A DNA stretch of 5,407 nt from an uncultured bacterium (GTDB lineage Bacteria > Oederibacteriota > PGYV01 > CAILUR01), in assembly GCA_903837445.1 (NCBI GenBank), contig CAILUR010000244.1, positions 1 through 5,407 of the forward strand, read 5' to 3'. The notes under the pieces are model-generated. The model made no database searches. It was not told where the DNA came from and saw only the letters and a list, made by a program, of their open reading frames with translations. Shown here one piece after another: positions 1 through 5,407 of the stretch (position 1 is its first letter; every line of letters begins with the position of its first letter). Position numbers and translations under genes: made by a program.

Positions 1-359
1 ATAATGCCATAAGAGGGTTTGTGGCCTTAATGGAAAATGGGCAGGATATTGCTATCACTCCGGATGGTCCGAGAGGACCGAGGGAAACTGTCATAGGCAA
101 CGGTATAGTGTATATGGCAAAACTTACAGGCAAACCGATAATCCCTTTTTGTAATGCCTCTGACCGTGCCTTTTACTTAAGGACATGGGATAAAATGATA
201 ATCCCAAAACCTTTTGCCAGAGTGCGCGTCATGTTTGGAGAACCTGTGAGTGTACCTGCGGGAATAACGGATAGCGATTACGAAGTTTACAGAAAAAAAG
301 TGGAAGATGAATTATTGCGAATAAATAAAGAATGTGAGGCTGCGGTTTTACATGGATGA
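1..359 (+). CDS. DUF374 / LPLAT-like acyltransferase, C-terminal part (5' end outside window)
   Basis: The reading frame is open from the first complete codon at position 3, so the gene starts upstream and only its last 118 codons are seen. The fragment carries the DUF374 signature ITPDGPRGPR, followed by a conserved block in which a GNGIVYMAKLTGKPIIPF-like stretch leads to a WDKMIIPKPF motif and then a GEPV motif. This order is typical of the C-terminal half of DUF374 proteins, a branch of the lysophospholipid acyltransferase superfamily found mainly in bacteria with an outer membrane. The catalytic HX4D motif would lie upstream and cannot be checked. By family it should be an inner-membrane-associated acyltransferase acting on an envelope lipid; its substrate is unknown. 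GTG at 21 and ATG at 30 are internal codons, not starts. The TGA overlaps the ATG of the Rel gene by 8 nt, implying co-transcription and translational coupling. Confidence 0.88.
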   Translation, partial: NAIRGFVALMENGQDIAITPDGPRGPRETVIGNGIVYMAKLTGKPIIPFCNASDRAFYLRTWDKMIIPKPFARVRVMFGEPVSVPAGITDSDYEVYRKKVEDELLRINKECEAAVLHG

Positions 360-2484
360 AATATATAAAAAAGATTTAGAGTTTTTGGTGGAAGGGTTTT
401 CCGCTGAAGATTCTGTGCGAATAGAACACAGTTTTGATTTTGCTTTTAAGGCACACGAAACTCAGCTTAGAATGTCAGGGGAACCCTATGTCACGCACTG
501 TGTGGCGGTGGCAAAAATACTCAAAGAAATGAAAATGGATCCTGCCACTATTTGCGCGGGGTTGTTGCACGATGTCCTTGAGGATTCTAAATATACTGAA
601 GAAGATATAAGAAAAATTGCTGGCGAAAATGTTGGTTTTCTTGTGGAGGCCTTGAGTCATGTACAGGCAAAGGTCTTTAAAACAAAAGGGGAAATTTTCG
701 GAGAATCTTTAAGAAAAATGTTTTTGGCAATGGCAAAAGATATCCGGGTTGTAATAATAAAAATGGCTGACCGACTGCATAATATGCGGACTATAAATTT
801 TTTGCCAGTGGACAGACAAAAAACTGTCGCAGATGAAACCCTTAATATTTACGCCCCTTTAGCGCATAGAATGGGAATGTCAAAAATAAAATCCGAACTG
901 GAAGATGCGGCGTTTGAAGTCCTGCACAATGACGCCTATATAAAAATAACTGAAAAAATAAATGAAAATAAAGAAGAAAGAGAAAACCGCGTTGCTGAAA
1001 TTGTGGAAAAACTAAAACTTGAACTTGAAGCCGCGGGGATAGAAGCAGAAATAAAAGGGAGACCGAAACATTTTTATAGCATCTTTTTAAAAATGGATAG
1101 AGAAGGAAAAGAAATTGAAGACATTTACGACCTTATAGGATTAAGGATAGTAACTGACACGCTTAGCAGGTGTTACGGAGCGCTTGGGCTGATACATCAT
1201 ATGTGGAAACCTATGCCAGGAAGATTCAAAGACTATATCGCTATGCCAAAATTTAATATGTATCAGTCCTTACATACTACCGTCGTAGATGAAAAAGGCG
1301 GACCGCTGGAATTTCAGATAAGAACTAAAGATATGGATAAAACAGCAGAGGAAGGTATCGCGGCTCATTGGAAATACAAAGAAGGGTTGATACCGGATGA
1401 TAAGACAGACAGCTCTTTTGTGTGGCTCAGACAGATTGTGGACTGGCAGAGTTCTATACGCCGCTCTGAAGATTTTTTAAAAGAGTTAAAACTGGATTTG
1501 TTTGAAGAAGAAGTTTTTGTGTTTACTCCTAAAGCCGAGGTAAAGGAACTCTCCAAGGGGTCCACTATACTGGATTTCGCCTATGCTATACACTCAAATC
1601 TTGGAGACCGGTGCACGGGAGGAAAGGTTAATGGGAAACTGGTGGGGTTCAAGTATGAGCTGAAAAATGGGGATATTGTGGAGATAATCACTTCCACCAC
1701 GCAGACGCCGAAACTTGATTGGTTGAAAATAGTAAAGACCAGCAAGGCCAAAAGTAGGATACGACACTGGATAAGGGCAAATACAAATGCGGCTGAAAAT
1801 ATACAAAAAGGAAAAGAACTGCTTTTGGCACGGTTTGAAAAAGAGGGACTTGTTTTTGAAAAACTATCTAAAGAAAAATGGGCTGAAGTCCTTGACCATT
1901 ATAAAGTAAAAGAAATTGATGATATTTTGGCGGCCATTGGCTATGGGGAAATATCAGAAAATAAAATAACAAATCATATATTAAATGTGGCTCACGAACA
2001 TATACAAAAACAGGAAATTGTCCCAGGAAAACAGGTGGCCAAAGGGCAGATAATAGTAGAAGGAAAATATGCTGACATTTCATATAAATTTGCCAAGTGC
2101 TGCAATCCGCTTCCCGGGGATCAGATAACGGCTATTTTTACAAAAAAGGGTTTATCTATACATAAAAAAGAATGTCAAAATGTGGAAGAACGCAAAATCA
2201 GCGCCCCTTATGTGGCAGTCAGCTGGAGCGGAGAAGACGGTTATTTCTACACCAGCAAATTGAGAATCATCGCAAAGAACAGAGCAGAACTGATTAATGA
2301 ACTTATAGCGGCGATAACTAAAAATGGCGCTATGATAAATGCGATGAATTATTCAGTGCTTGCTGGCGGAACTATATCTGGAGAAATAACGGTAAGGGTA
2401 AAAGATCAAAAACACATGTTGGATATAATGGGAATGTTAAGACAATTGCCAAATATAGGGAGTGTGGAACGCTTGGATATTTGA
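352..2484 (+). CDS. rel: Bifunctional (p)ppGpp synthetase/hydrolase, RelA/SpoT (Rel) family
   Basis: This is a full-length long RSH protein of 710 aa that makes and degrades the alarmone (p)ppGpp. The N-terminal HD hydrolase domain (about 25-150) keeps the residues expected for metal and substrate binding: R40, H49, H73-D74, E77-D78 within LLHDVLED, D140, N144 and T147. The synthetase domain (about 236-345) has GRPKH (236-240), D260, the RFKD motif (291-294) typical of bifunctional rather than synthetase-only enzymes, Y304 and catalytic-type E320. Then follow TGS (about 388-448), a helical region, a zinc-finger-type domain with C583-C584, H604 and C608, and ACT (about 633-710). Both activities therefore look intact. 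I chose ATG 352, which has GAGG about 12 nt upstream, over the in-frame GTG 334; the latter lacks a Shine-Dalgarno and adds only six residues. One oddity is that the usual GVTKL-like segment after the HD motif reads ALSHV (100-104). The gene overlaps the upstream acyltransferase by 8 nt and ends at a bidirectional terminator. Confidence 0.96.
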   Translation: MDEIYKKDLEFLVEGFSAEDSVRIEHSFDFAFKAHETQLRMSGEPYVTHCVAVAKILKEMKMDPATICAGLLHDVLEDSKYTEEDIRKIAGENVGFLVEALSHVQAKVFKTKGEIFGESLRKMFLAMAKDIRVVIIKMADRLHNMRTINFLPVDRQKTVADETLNIYAPLAHRMGMSKIKSELEDAAFEVLHNDAYIKITEKINENKEERENRVAEIVEKLKLELEAAGIEAEIKGRPKHFYSIFLKMDREGKEIEDIYDLIGLRIVTDTLSRCYGALGLIHHMWKPMPGRFKDYIAMPKFNMYQSLHTTVVDEKGGPLEFQIRTKDMDKTAEEGIAAHWKYKEGLIPDDKTDSSFVWLRQIVDWQSSIRRSEDFLKELKLDLFEEEVFVFTPKAEVKELSKGSTILDFAYAIHSNLGDRCTGGKVNGKLVGFKYELKNGDIVEIITSTTQTPKLDWLKIVKTSKAKSRIRHWIRANTNAAENIQKGKELLLARFEKEGLVFEKLSKEKWAEVLDHYKVKEIDDILAAIGYGEISENKITNHILNVAHEHIQKQEIVPGKQVAKGQIIVEGKYADISYKFAKCCNPLPGDQITAIFTKKGLSIHKKECQNVEERKISAPYVAVSWSGEDGYFYTSKLRIIAKNRAELINELIAAITKNGAMINAMNYSVLAGGTISGEITVRVKDQKHMLDIMGMLRQLPNIGSVERLDI

Positions 2485-2513
2485 AAATTTAAGAAAACCT
2501 TGAGGCATATAAA

Positions 2514-2554
2514 AATAAAAAAACCACGGCTTTTTTGACCGTGGTTTTTTTATT
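2514..2554. terminator. Bidirectional intrinsic terminator between rel and rpmB
   Basis: This is a perfect 16-bp inverted repeat: the arms are 2514-2529 and 2539-2554, with a 9-nt loop (2530-2538). The stem core is CCACGG/CCGTGG. It is flanked by seven A on the left and seven T on the right, so a GC-rich hairpin followed by a U-run forms in transcripts from either strand. It lies 29 nt after the rel stop and 12 nt after the rpmB stop, exactly where two converging genes would share a terminator. Confidence 0.93.
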
Positions 2555-2566
2555 AAAAGGGGGTTA

Positions 2567-2776
2567 TTATACGGCTTTTTTTACTTTAACTGCTTTTTTT
2601 ACATGTCCTGATTTGATGCACTGGGTACATACAAGCTCTCTAGAAACATTTTTGTTTAATACTATTTTGATTTTCTGAAGATTTGGATGCATTTGTCTCT
2701 TTGTTTTGTTGTTAGCATGAGAAACTCTGTTTCCACTGACCACTTTCTTACCGCAAATTACACACTGCCTTCCCAT
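2567..2776 (-). CDS. rpmB: 50S ribosomal protein L28
   Basis: This 69-aa protein begins [10 protein letters not shown] and contains the L28 hallmarks [18 protein letters not shown] and [13 protein letters not shown]28 is a structural protein of the large ribosomal subunit. Two CXXC pairs (C5/C8 and C50/C53) mark the zinc-binding form; in other bacteria a cysteine-free paralogue can replace it under zinc limitation. The C-terminus (from about residue 58) is a short lysine/valine/alanine tail, slightly longer than in many L28 proteins. The start is secure: AAGGAGGA (2784-2791, minus strand) lies 7 nt before the ATG. The gene stands alone, convergent with rel and divergent from the TPR lipoprotein gene, with its own promoter and terminator. 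No rpmG partner is visible. Confidence 0.97.
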   Translation of the reverse strand: MGRQCVICGKKVVSGNRVSHANNKTKRQMHPNLQKIKIVLNKNVSRELVCTQCIKSGHVKKAVKVKKAV

Positions 2777-2829
2777 TTATAGTTCCTCCTTAAAATTAAG
2801 TGCTTTTTATGTAATTATGAAACAGGAAA

Positions 2830-2858
2830 TTTATATCATATCGGCAAAAAAATAGCAA
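2830..2858 (-). promoter_or_regulatory. Predicted sigma-70-type promoter of rpmB
   Basis: Read on the minus strand there is TTGCTA (2853-2858; four of six consensus bases), exactly 17 nt, then TATAAA (2830-2835; five of six). The predicted start near 2823 would give a leader of about 47 nt carrying the strong Shine-Dalgarno of rpmB. This is a prediction from the motif and its position only. Confidence 0.6.
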
Positions 2859-2969
2859 TCACTTTTTGCTGGCACTGTTTGGCCTATGGGGAGAGTACAA
2901 GGGAGGCTTATGGTTAAAAGAGCATAAAATCAAGGGTTTCTTATATATTTTCTTATGGCTAATTTTCAG
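2859..2969. other. Unassigned part of the divergent intergenic region
   Basis: About 110 nt lie between the predicted rpmB promoter and the promoter of the TPR operon. I see no gene with a ribosome binding site, no tRNA and no terminator-like hairpin. It contains three similar short elements in the same orientation: GGCCTATGG (2881-2889), GGCTTATGG (2905-2913) and TTCTTATGG (2950-2958). The last two extend to CTTATGGTTAA and CTTATGGCTAA. These could be protein-binding sites or chance. Confidence 0.35.
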
Positions 2970-2973
2970 AATC

Positions 2974-3001
2974 TTGACAAAACACTTATATGTGTTAAGA
3001 T
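2974..3001 (+). promoter_or_regulatory. Predicted promoter of the TPR lipoprotein-larBC operon, embedded in an inverted repeat
   Basis: A perfect -35 box TTGACA (2974-2979) is followed after 16 nt by TAAGAT (2996-3001), which is preceded by TGT, giving an extended -10. The predicted start near 3008 leaves a leader of about 35 nt. The promoter lies inside a dyad: AATCTTGACA (2970-2979) and TGTTAAGATT (2993-3002) are reverse complements at nine of ten positions, separated by 13 nt. An alternative inner dyad, AACAC (2981-2985) with GTGTT (2992-2996), lies between the boxes. A dimeric regulator binding either dyad would cover the RNA polymerase site. Confidence 0.72.
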
Positions 3002-3028
3002 TTTATAGTTAATTAAAGCTTAAACATT

Positions 3029-3035
3029 AGGAGGT
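3029..3035 (+). promoter_or_regulatory. Strong Shine-Dalgarno of the TPR lipoprotein gene
   Basis: AGGAGGT ends 7 nt before the ATG at 3043. This fixes the start of the lipoprotein and predicts efficient translation of the first gene of the operon. The next gene, larB, has only a weak AAGG. Confidence 0.88.
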
Positions 3036-3042
3036 TTGATAC

Positions 3043-3891
3043 ATGAAAAAGACATTTTTGGGTTTACTGGCTTTGCTGGCAGTCGTATTCGTTACAGGTT
3101 GTGCCACACCGGCTTCACATTACGAGCTTGGAGTACAGTATTATGATTCCGGAAAACTGGATGAGGCCATAGATGAATTTCAGTCTGAGATAGTGTCAAA
3201 TCCGGCTGATCCCATAGTGCATAAAGCACTTGCGGATGTTTTGGCTGATAAAGGACTTTTGCCTGAAGCGGTTTTTGAATGGGAAAAAGCAATCACCCTT
3301 CGGCCCAATTACCCAGAGGTAAAAGAAAAACTTGAAGCGGCATATCTTTCTATGGGACAGGATACTTTTGAAAAAGGTAAAAATGATGAAGCGATAGAAA
3401 TTTGGAAAAAGGCTATTGTGTTAAACCCTGAAAATATTGAAGCACATAAAAGAGCGGGGCTGGCGTATATGGCAAATAAAACATTTGATTCGGCAATCCC
3501 TGAACTGGAACTTGTCACGGATAAAAATCCTAACGATGAACTTGTCTTGAAAAAACTCGGAATGGCATATTTCCAAACAGACAAATCTGACCTGGCAGCA
3601 AAGGCGTTTGAGGCGCTGGTAAGATTAAAACCGACAGATGCCACGGCATATAATAACTTGGGGAGTGTCTATTTAAAAATGAAAAAGTATGAGGATGCCA
3701 TACAGGTGCTGACTCAGGCTGTAAAACTTGCCCCGGGGAAAGTGGAAATCCTGAACAATCTAGGAAACGCATATTATAATGACGGAAAATACAAAGAAGC
3801 CGGACTGCAATGGGCAAAAGTGCTTGAACTGGAACCTTTAAATAAAACAGCCAAGGACAACATTAAAACACTGCAGCAAATGGGCGAATGA
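3043..3891 (+). CDS. TPR-repeat lipoprotein of unknown function
   Basis: This 282-aa protein is built almost entirely of tetratricopeptide repeats behind a lipoprotein signal. Residues 1-19 are a basic start (MKK), a hydrophobic core and the lipobox VTGC, so C20 should be lipidated and become residue 1 of the mature protein. Alanine at +2 would favour outer-membrane sorting under the E. coli Lol rule, which may not apply here. Seven TPR units can be drawn: 25-57, 58-91, about 98-132 (after a short linker), then 133-166, 167-200, 201-234 and 235-268. The last four are in exact 34-residue register. Repeat features include YxxLG-type starts, the A-x-x-x-[YF] core and NP/KP turns. No catalytic domain is present, so a protein-binding scaffold role in the periplasm is inferred. 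PilF/NlpI-like and BamD-like proteins share this architecture, but nothing assigns this one to them. It starts the operon, with larB 16 nt downstream. Confidence 0.93.
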   Translation: MKKTFLGLLALLAVVFVTGCATPASHYELGVQYYDSGKLDEAIDEFQSEIVSNPADPIVHKALADVLADKGLLPEAVFEWEKAITLRPNYPEVKEKLEAAYLSMGQDTFEKGKNDEAIEIWKKAIVLNPENIEAHKRAGLAYMANKTFDSAIPELELVTDKNPNDELVLKKLGMAYFQTDKSDLAAKAFEALVRLKPTDATAYNNLGSVYLKMKKYEDAIQVLTQAVKLAPGKVEILNNLGNAYYNDGKYKEAGLQWAKVLELEPLNKTAKDNIKTLQQMGE

Positions 3892-3907
3892 AAAAGGCGA
3901 AAAACAT

Positions 3908-4666
3908 ATGCAAAAAGAGCGACTAAAGGTTCTTTTAACAAAGTATAAAAATGAAAAACTAAGTCTTGAAGAGGTTATCACTGAGTTTAAACATTTCACT
4001 TTTGGTGAGATTGAAGATGTCAAAGTAGACCTACACCGCGAAATACGCCGCGGCTATCCAGAAGTGATATTTGGACAGAATAAAAGTGCGGAACAGATTT
4101 CAAAAATAATAACGGTTATGAGTAAAAATAAAATAAATGTTATGACGACAAGGGTCAGCCCGCAAAAATATAAAAGTATTAAAAAAATACATAAAAAAGC
4201 AATTTATAATGAAAGTGCTGGAATAGTATTTCTTGAAGCCACAAAAATAAAAAAAGCAAAAGGGCTTGTGGCTGTTATTTCGGCAGGGACTTCTGATATT
4301 CCTGTGGCAGAAGAAGCGGCCTTTACTGCGGAAATTTTTGGAAATAAAGTGGAACGAGTTTTTGATGTTGGGGTGGCTGGACTGCACCGCCTTTTAGCGT
4401 ATAAAAAAGTTATTAAAGAAGCCAATGTCATAGTGGTGGCGGCAGGAATGGAAGGCGCCCTGCCGAGTATAATAGGAGGGCTCACCGACAAAGCGGTCAT
4501 AGGCCTGCCTACAAGCATTGGTTATGGAGCAGCCCTTGGCGGAATAGCGCCACTCCTTACTATGCTCAACAGCTGTACTTCAAATGTGGCGGTGGTAAAT
4601 ATAGACAATGGGTTTAGTGCGGGCTATCTGGCGGCGATAATAAACAAAATGAACACGGGAGAGTGA
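3908..4666 (+). CDS. larB: Nickel-pincer cofactor biosynthesis protein LarB (P2CMN synthase)
   Basis: This 252-aa protein has the usual length for LarB. By family it acts in the cytoplasm on nicotinic acid adenine dinucleotide: it carboxylates the pyridinium ring and releases AMP, giving pyridinium-3,5-biscarboxylic acid mononucleotide. The N-terminal domain carries the LarB-specific stretch from DLHREIRRGYPEVIFG (41-56) to TTRVS (80-84). The C-terminal half is related to PurE, with AGTSDIPVAEEA (126-137), DVGVAGLHRL (153-162), AGMEGALPS (179-187), PTSIGYG (201-207) and NSCTSNVAVVNIDNGF (221-236). C223 and E182 correspond to the conserved Cys and Glu implicated in LarB catalysis; this mapping is by motif, not alignment. 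The ATG is 16 nt after the lipoprotein stop, with a weak AAGG (3894-3897), and larC follows after 1 nt. PurE itself is excluded by the N-terminal domain, the length and the larC neighbour. Confidence 0.96.
   Translation: MQKERLKVLLTKYKNEKLSLEEVITEFKHFTFGEIEDVKVDLHREIRRGYPEVIFGQNKSAEQISKIITVMSKNKINVMTTRVSPQKYKSIKKIHKKAIYNESAGIVFLEATKIKKAKGLVAVISAGTSDIPVAEEAAFTAEIFGNKVERVFDVGVAGLHRLLAYKKVIKEANVIVVAAGMEGALPSIIGGLTDKAVIGLPTSIGYGAALGGIAPLLTMLNSCTSNVAVVNIDNGFSAGYLAAIINKMNTGE
4658..4661 (+). promoter_or_regulatory. Shine-Dalgarno of larC inside the larB 3' end
   Basis: GGAG, within GGGAGAG, lies 6 nt before the larC ATG and overlaps the last larB codons. With only 1 nt between the larB stop and the larC start, it sets the larC start and suggests translational coupling. 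Confidence 0.75.
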
Positions 4667-4667
4667 C

Positions 4668-5407
4668 ATGCCGCGCGTAATATACTTTGATTGTTTTACA
4701 GGGATAAGCGGAGATATGATATTAGGGGCGCTTGTGGCGGCAGGGGCGGACTTTGATAGTGTAAAAAAAGAATTGGATAAACTTAAACTGCACGGGTGGG
4801 ATATAAAAAAAAGCAAAAAAATAATTAATTCAATAAACTGCACGGATGTGGAAGTCGGGGTGCACGAGCACTCTTCTTCGCATCACGAGAAAAGTGACAC
4901 ACACAAACACACTCATCACCACCATCACCGAAACCTAAAAGATATAAAAAATATAATCACAAAAAGCAAACTCAAAGACAGCGTCAAACAGCTTGTCATA
5001 AAAATATTTGAAACTCTGGCAATAGCGGAAGCTCGAGTGCACGGCACCACAGTGGATGAAATTCATTTTCACGAAGTGGGCGCTGTGGATGCCATAGTAG
5101 ATATAACTGGCGCGGCGATAGCCCTTGAACTTTTGGGAATTGAAAAAATATACGCATCGGCGATTCCAGTTGCATCGGGGTTTGTAAAGACTATGCACGG
5201 AGTAATGCCTGTGCCACCGCCAGCTGTCACTCAAATGCTCAAAGGCGTGGTGACTGTGGCCTCTCCTATAACCACAGAAACGGTAACTCCCACAGGGCTT
5301 GCTATACTTAAAGGAGCGGGCGCGACATTTGGGGAAATGCCAGCAATGCTTATGGAAGAAATAGGGTATGGAGCAGGAAAAAAAGATTTGACCCCGTATC
5401 CCAATAT
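4668..5407 (+). CDS. larC: Nickel-pincer nickel insertion protein LarC, N-terminal part (3' end outside window)
   Basis: The frame is open from ATG 4668 to the window edge (246 complete codons, no stop). LarC is the CTP-dependent cyclometallase that inserts nickel into the pincer nucleotide, the last step of cofactor assembly. Recognisable family motifs are YFDCFTGISGDMILGAL (6-22), HHHHHRNLKDI (83-93), AEARVHG (120-126), the strongly conserved IHFHEVGAVDAIVDI (132-146), HGVMPVPPPA (177-186) and TVTPTGLAIL (205-214). Between the first two domains is a histidine-rich stretch (66-87) with 11 His in 22 residues, plausibly a nickel-binding or storage loop. In Lactiplantibacillus plantarum, LarC is split into LarC1 and LarC2 joined by programmed frameshifting. 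Here the LarC1-equivalent part is uninterrupted as far as seen, and the junction would lie just downstream. Translation is probably coupled to larB. Confidence 0.95.
   Translation, partial: MPRVIYFDCFTGISGDMILGALVAAGADFDSVKKELDKLKLHGWDIKKSKKIINSINCTDVEVGVHEHSSSHHEKSDTHKHTHHHHHRNLKDIKNIITKSKLKDSVKQLVIKIFETLAIAEARVHGTTVDEIHFHEVGAVDAIVDITGAAIALELLGIEKIYASAIPVASGFVKTMHGVMPVPPPAVTQMLKGVVTVASPITTETVTPTGLAILKGAGATFGEMPAMLMEEIGYGAGKKDLTPYPN
4863..4928 (+). other. Histidine-rich segment of LarC
   Basis: Codons 66-87 of larC encode 11 histidines, ending in a run of five before R88. Both CAC and CAT are used, so this is not a simple-sequence DNA repeat. LarC proteins commonly carry a His-rich linker at this point, and a role in nickel binding is inferred from composition and from the enzyme's nickel-inserting function. 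Confidence 0.85.

Noticed and set aside
66..79. Small hairpin GGTCC-GAGA-GGACC in the acyltransferase gene
   Set aside because: It falls on codons for the conserved Gly-Pro-Arg-Gly-Pro motif. The symmetry follows from the protein sequence and a 5-bp stem inside a gene needs no further explanation.
334..351. In-frame GTG at 334 as an earlier start of rel
   Set aside because: It has no Shine-Dalgarno, adds six residues that do not resemble the Rel N-terminus, and would enlarge the overlap with the acyltransferase gene. ATG 352 is preceded by GAGG.
2865..3014. Plus-strand reading frame of roughly 48 codons from a TTG, ending near 3014, with a hydrophobic middle
   Set aside because: It has only a TTG start with no ribosome binding site, it runs through the predicted promoter of the TPR operon, and its product resembles no family I recognise.
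3309..3644. Antisense open frames across the TPR gene, larB, rel and larC
   Set aside because: They lie opposite strongly recognisable genes, lack ribosome binding sites and give low-complexity or Ser/Phe-rich products typical of shadow frames.
3892..3907. A nickel-sensing riboswitch or separate promoter in front of larB
   Set aside because: The gap is only 16 nt, too short for a riboswitch. Any control of this kind would have to act in the operon leader, where the roughly 35-nt untranslated region is also too short.
3908..4666. PurE (AIR carboxylase) as the identity of the larB product
   Set aside because: Only the C-terminal half is PurE-like. The LarB-specific N-terminal domain, the NSC motif and the adjacent larC decide for LarB.
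4863..4928. The His run in larC as an artificial tag or vector contamination
   Set aside because: It is internal, mixes CAC and CAT codons, is interspersed with Glu, Ser, Lys and Thr, and sits where natural LarC proteins have a His-rich linker.

Overview
The window is ordinary bacterial chromosome: compact, AT-rich, and carrying five protein-coding genes plus the start of a sixth's pathway partner. A DUF374-type acyltransferase and a TPR lipoprotein with a classical lipobox both point to a bacterium with an outer membrane. Isoleucine is encoded mostly by ATA. I cannot assign a phylum from this sequence. Lineages such as Omnitrophota or Elusimicrobiota would fit, but that is a guess.

Layout: (1) positions 1-359 hold the 3' end of a DUF374 lysophospholipid-acyltransferase-like gene. 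(2) It overlaps by 8 nt the ATG of a full-length, apparently bifunctional (p)ppGpp synthetase/hydrolase (Rel/SpoT, 352-2484). (3) A long symmetric hairpin (2514-2554) with A-runs and T-runs on opposite sides can end transcription from both directions. (4) rpmB (ribosomal protein L28, zinc-binding four-cysteine form) converges on it from the minus strand (2567-2776), with its own promoter and a strong Shine-Dalgarno. (5) A divergent intergenic region (2777-3042) contains a second promoter, on the plus strand. Its -35 and extended -10 boxes form the arms of a 33-bp inverted repeat. (6) That promoter leads into a probable three-gene operon: a TPR lipoprotein (3043-3891), larB (3908-4666) and larC (4668 to beyond the window end).

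How the genes relate: the first two genes are a co-transcribed envelope-lipid/stringent-response pair. LarB and LarC catalyse the first and last steps of making the nickel-pincer nucleotide cofactor used by lactate racemase (LarA) and related enzymes. The middle enzyme LarE and any LarA-type apoenzyme are not in the window. The TPR lipoprotein has no evident biochemical link to cofactor synthesis, and its tight spacing to larB is the least expected part of the layout.

I found no mobile element, CRISPR array, structural RNA or clearly new system. The best second-look items are the symmetric promoter, the lipoprotein-lar linkage, a divergent loop in the Rel hydrolase domain and the histidine-rich insert of LarC.
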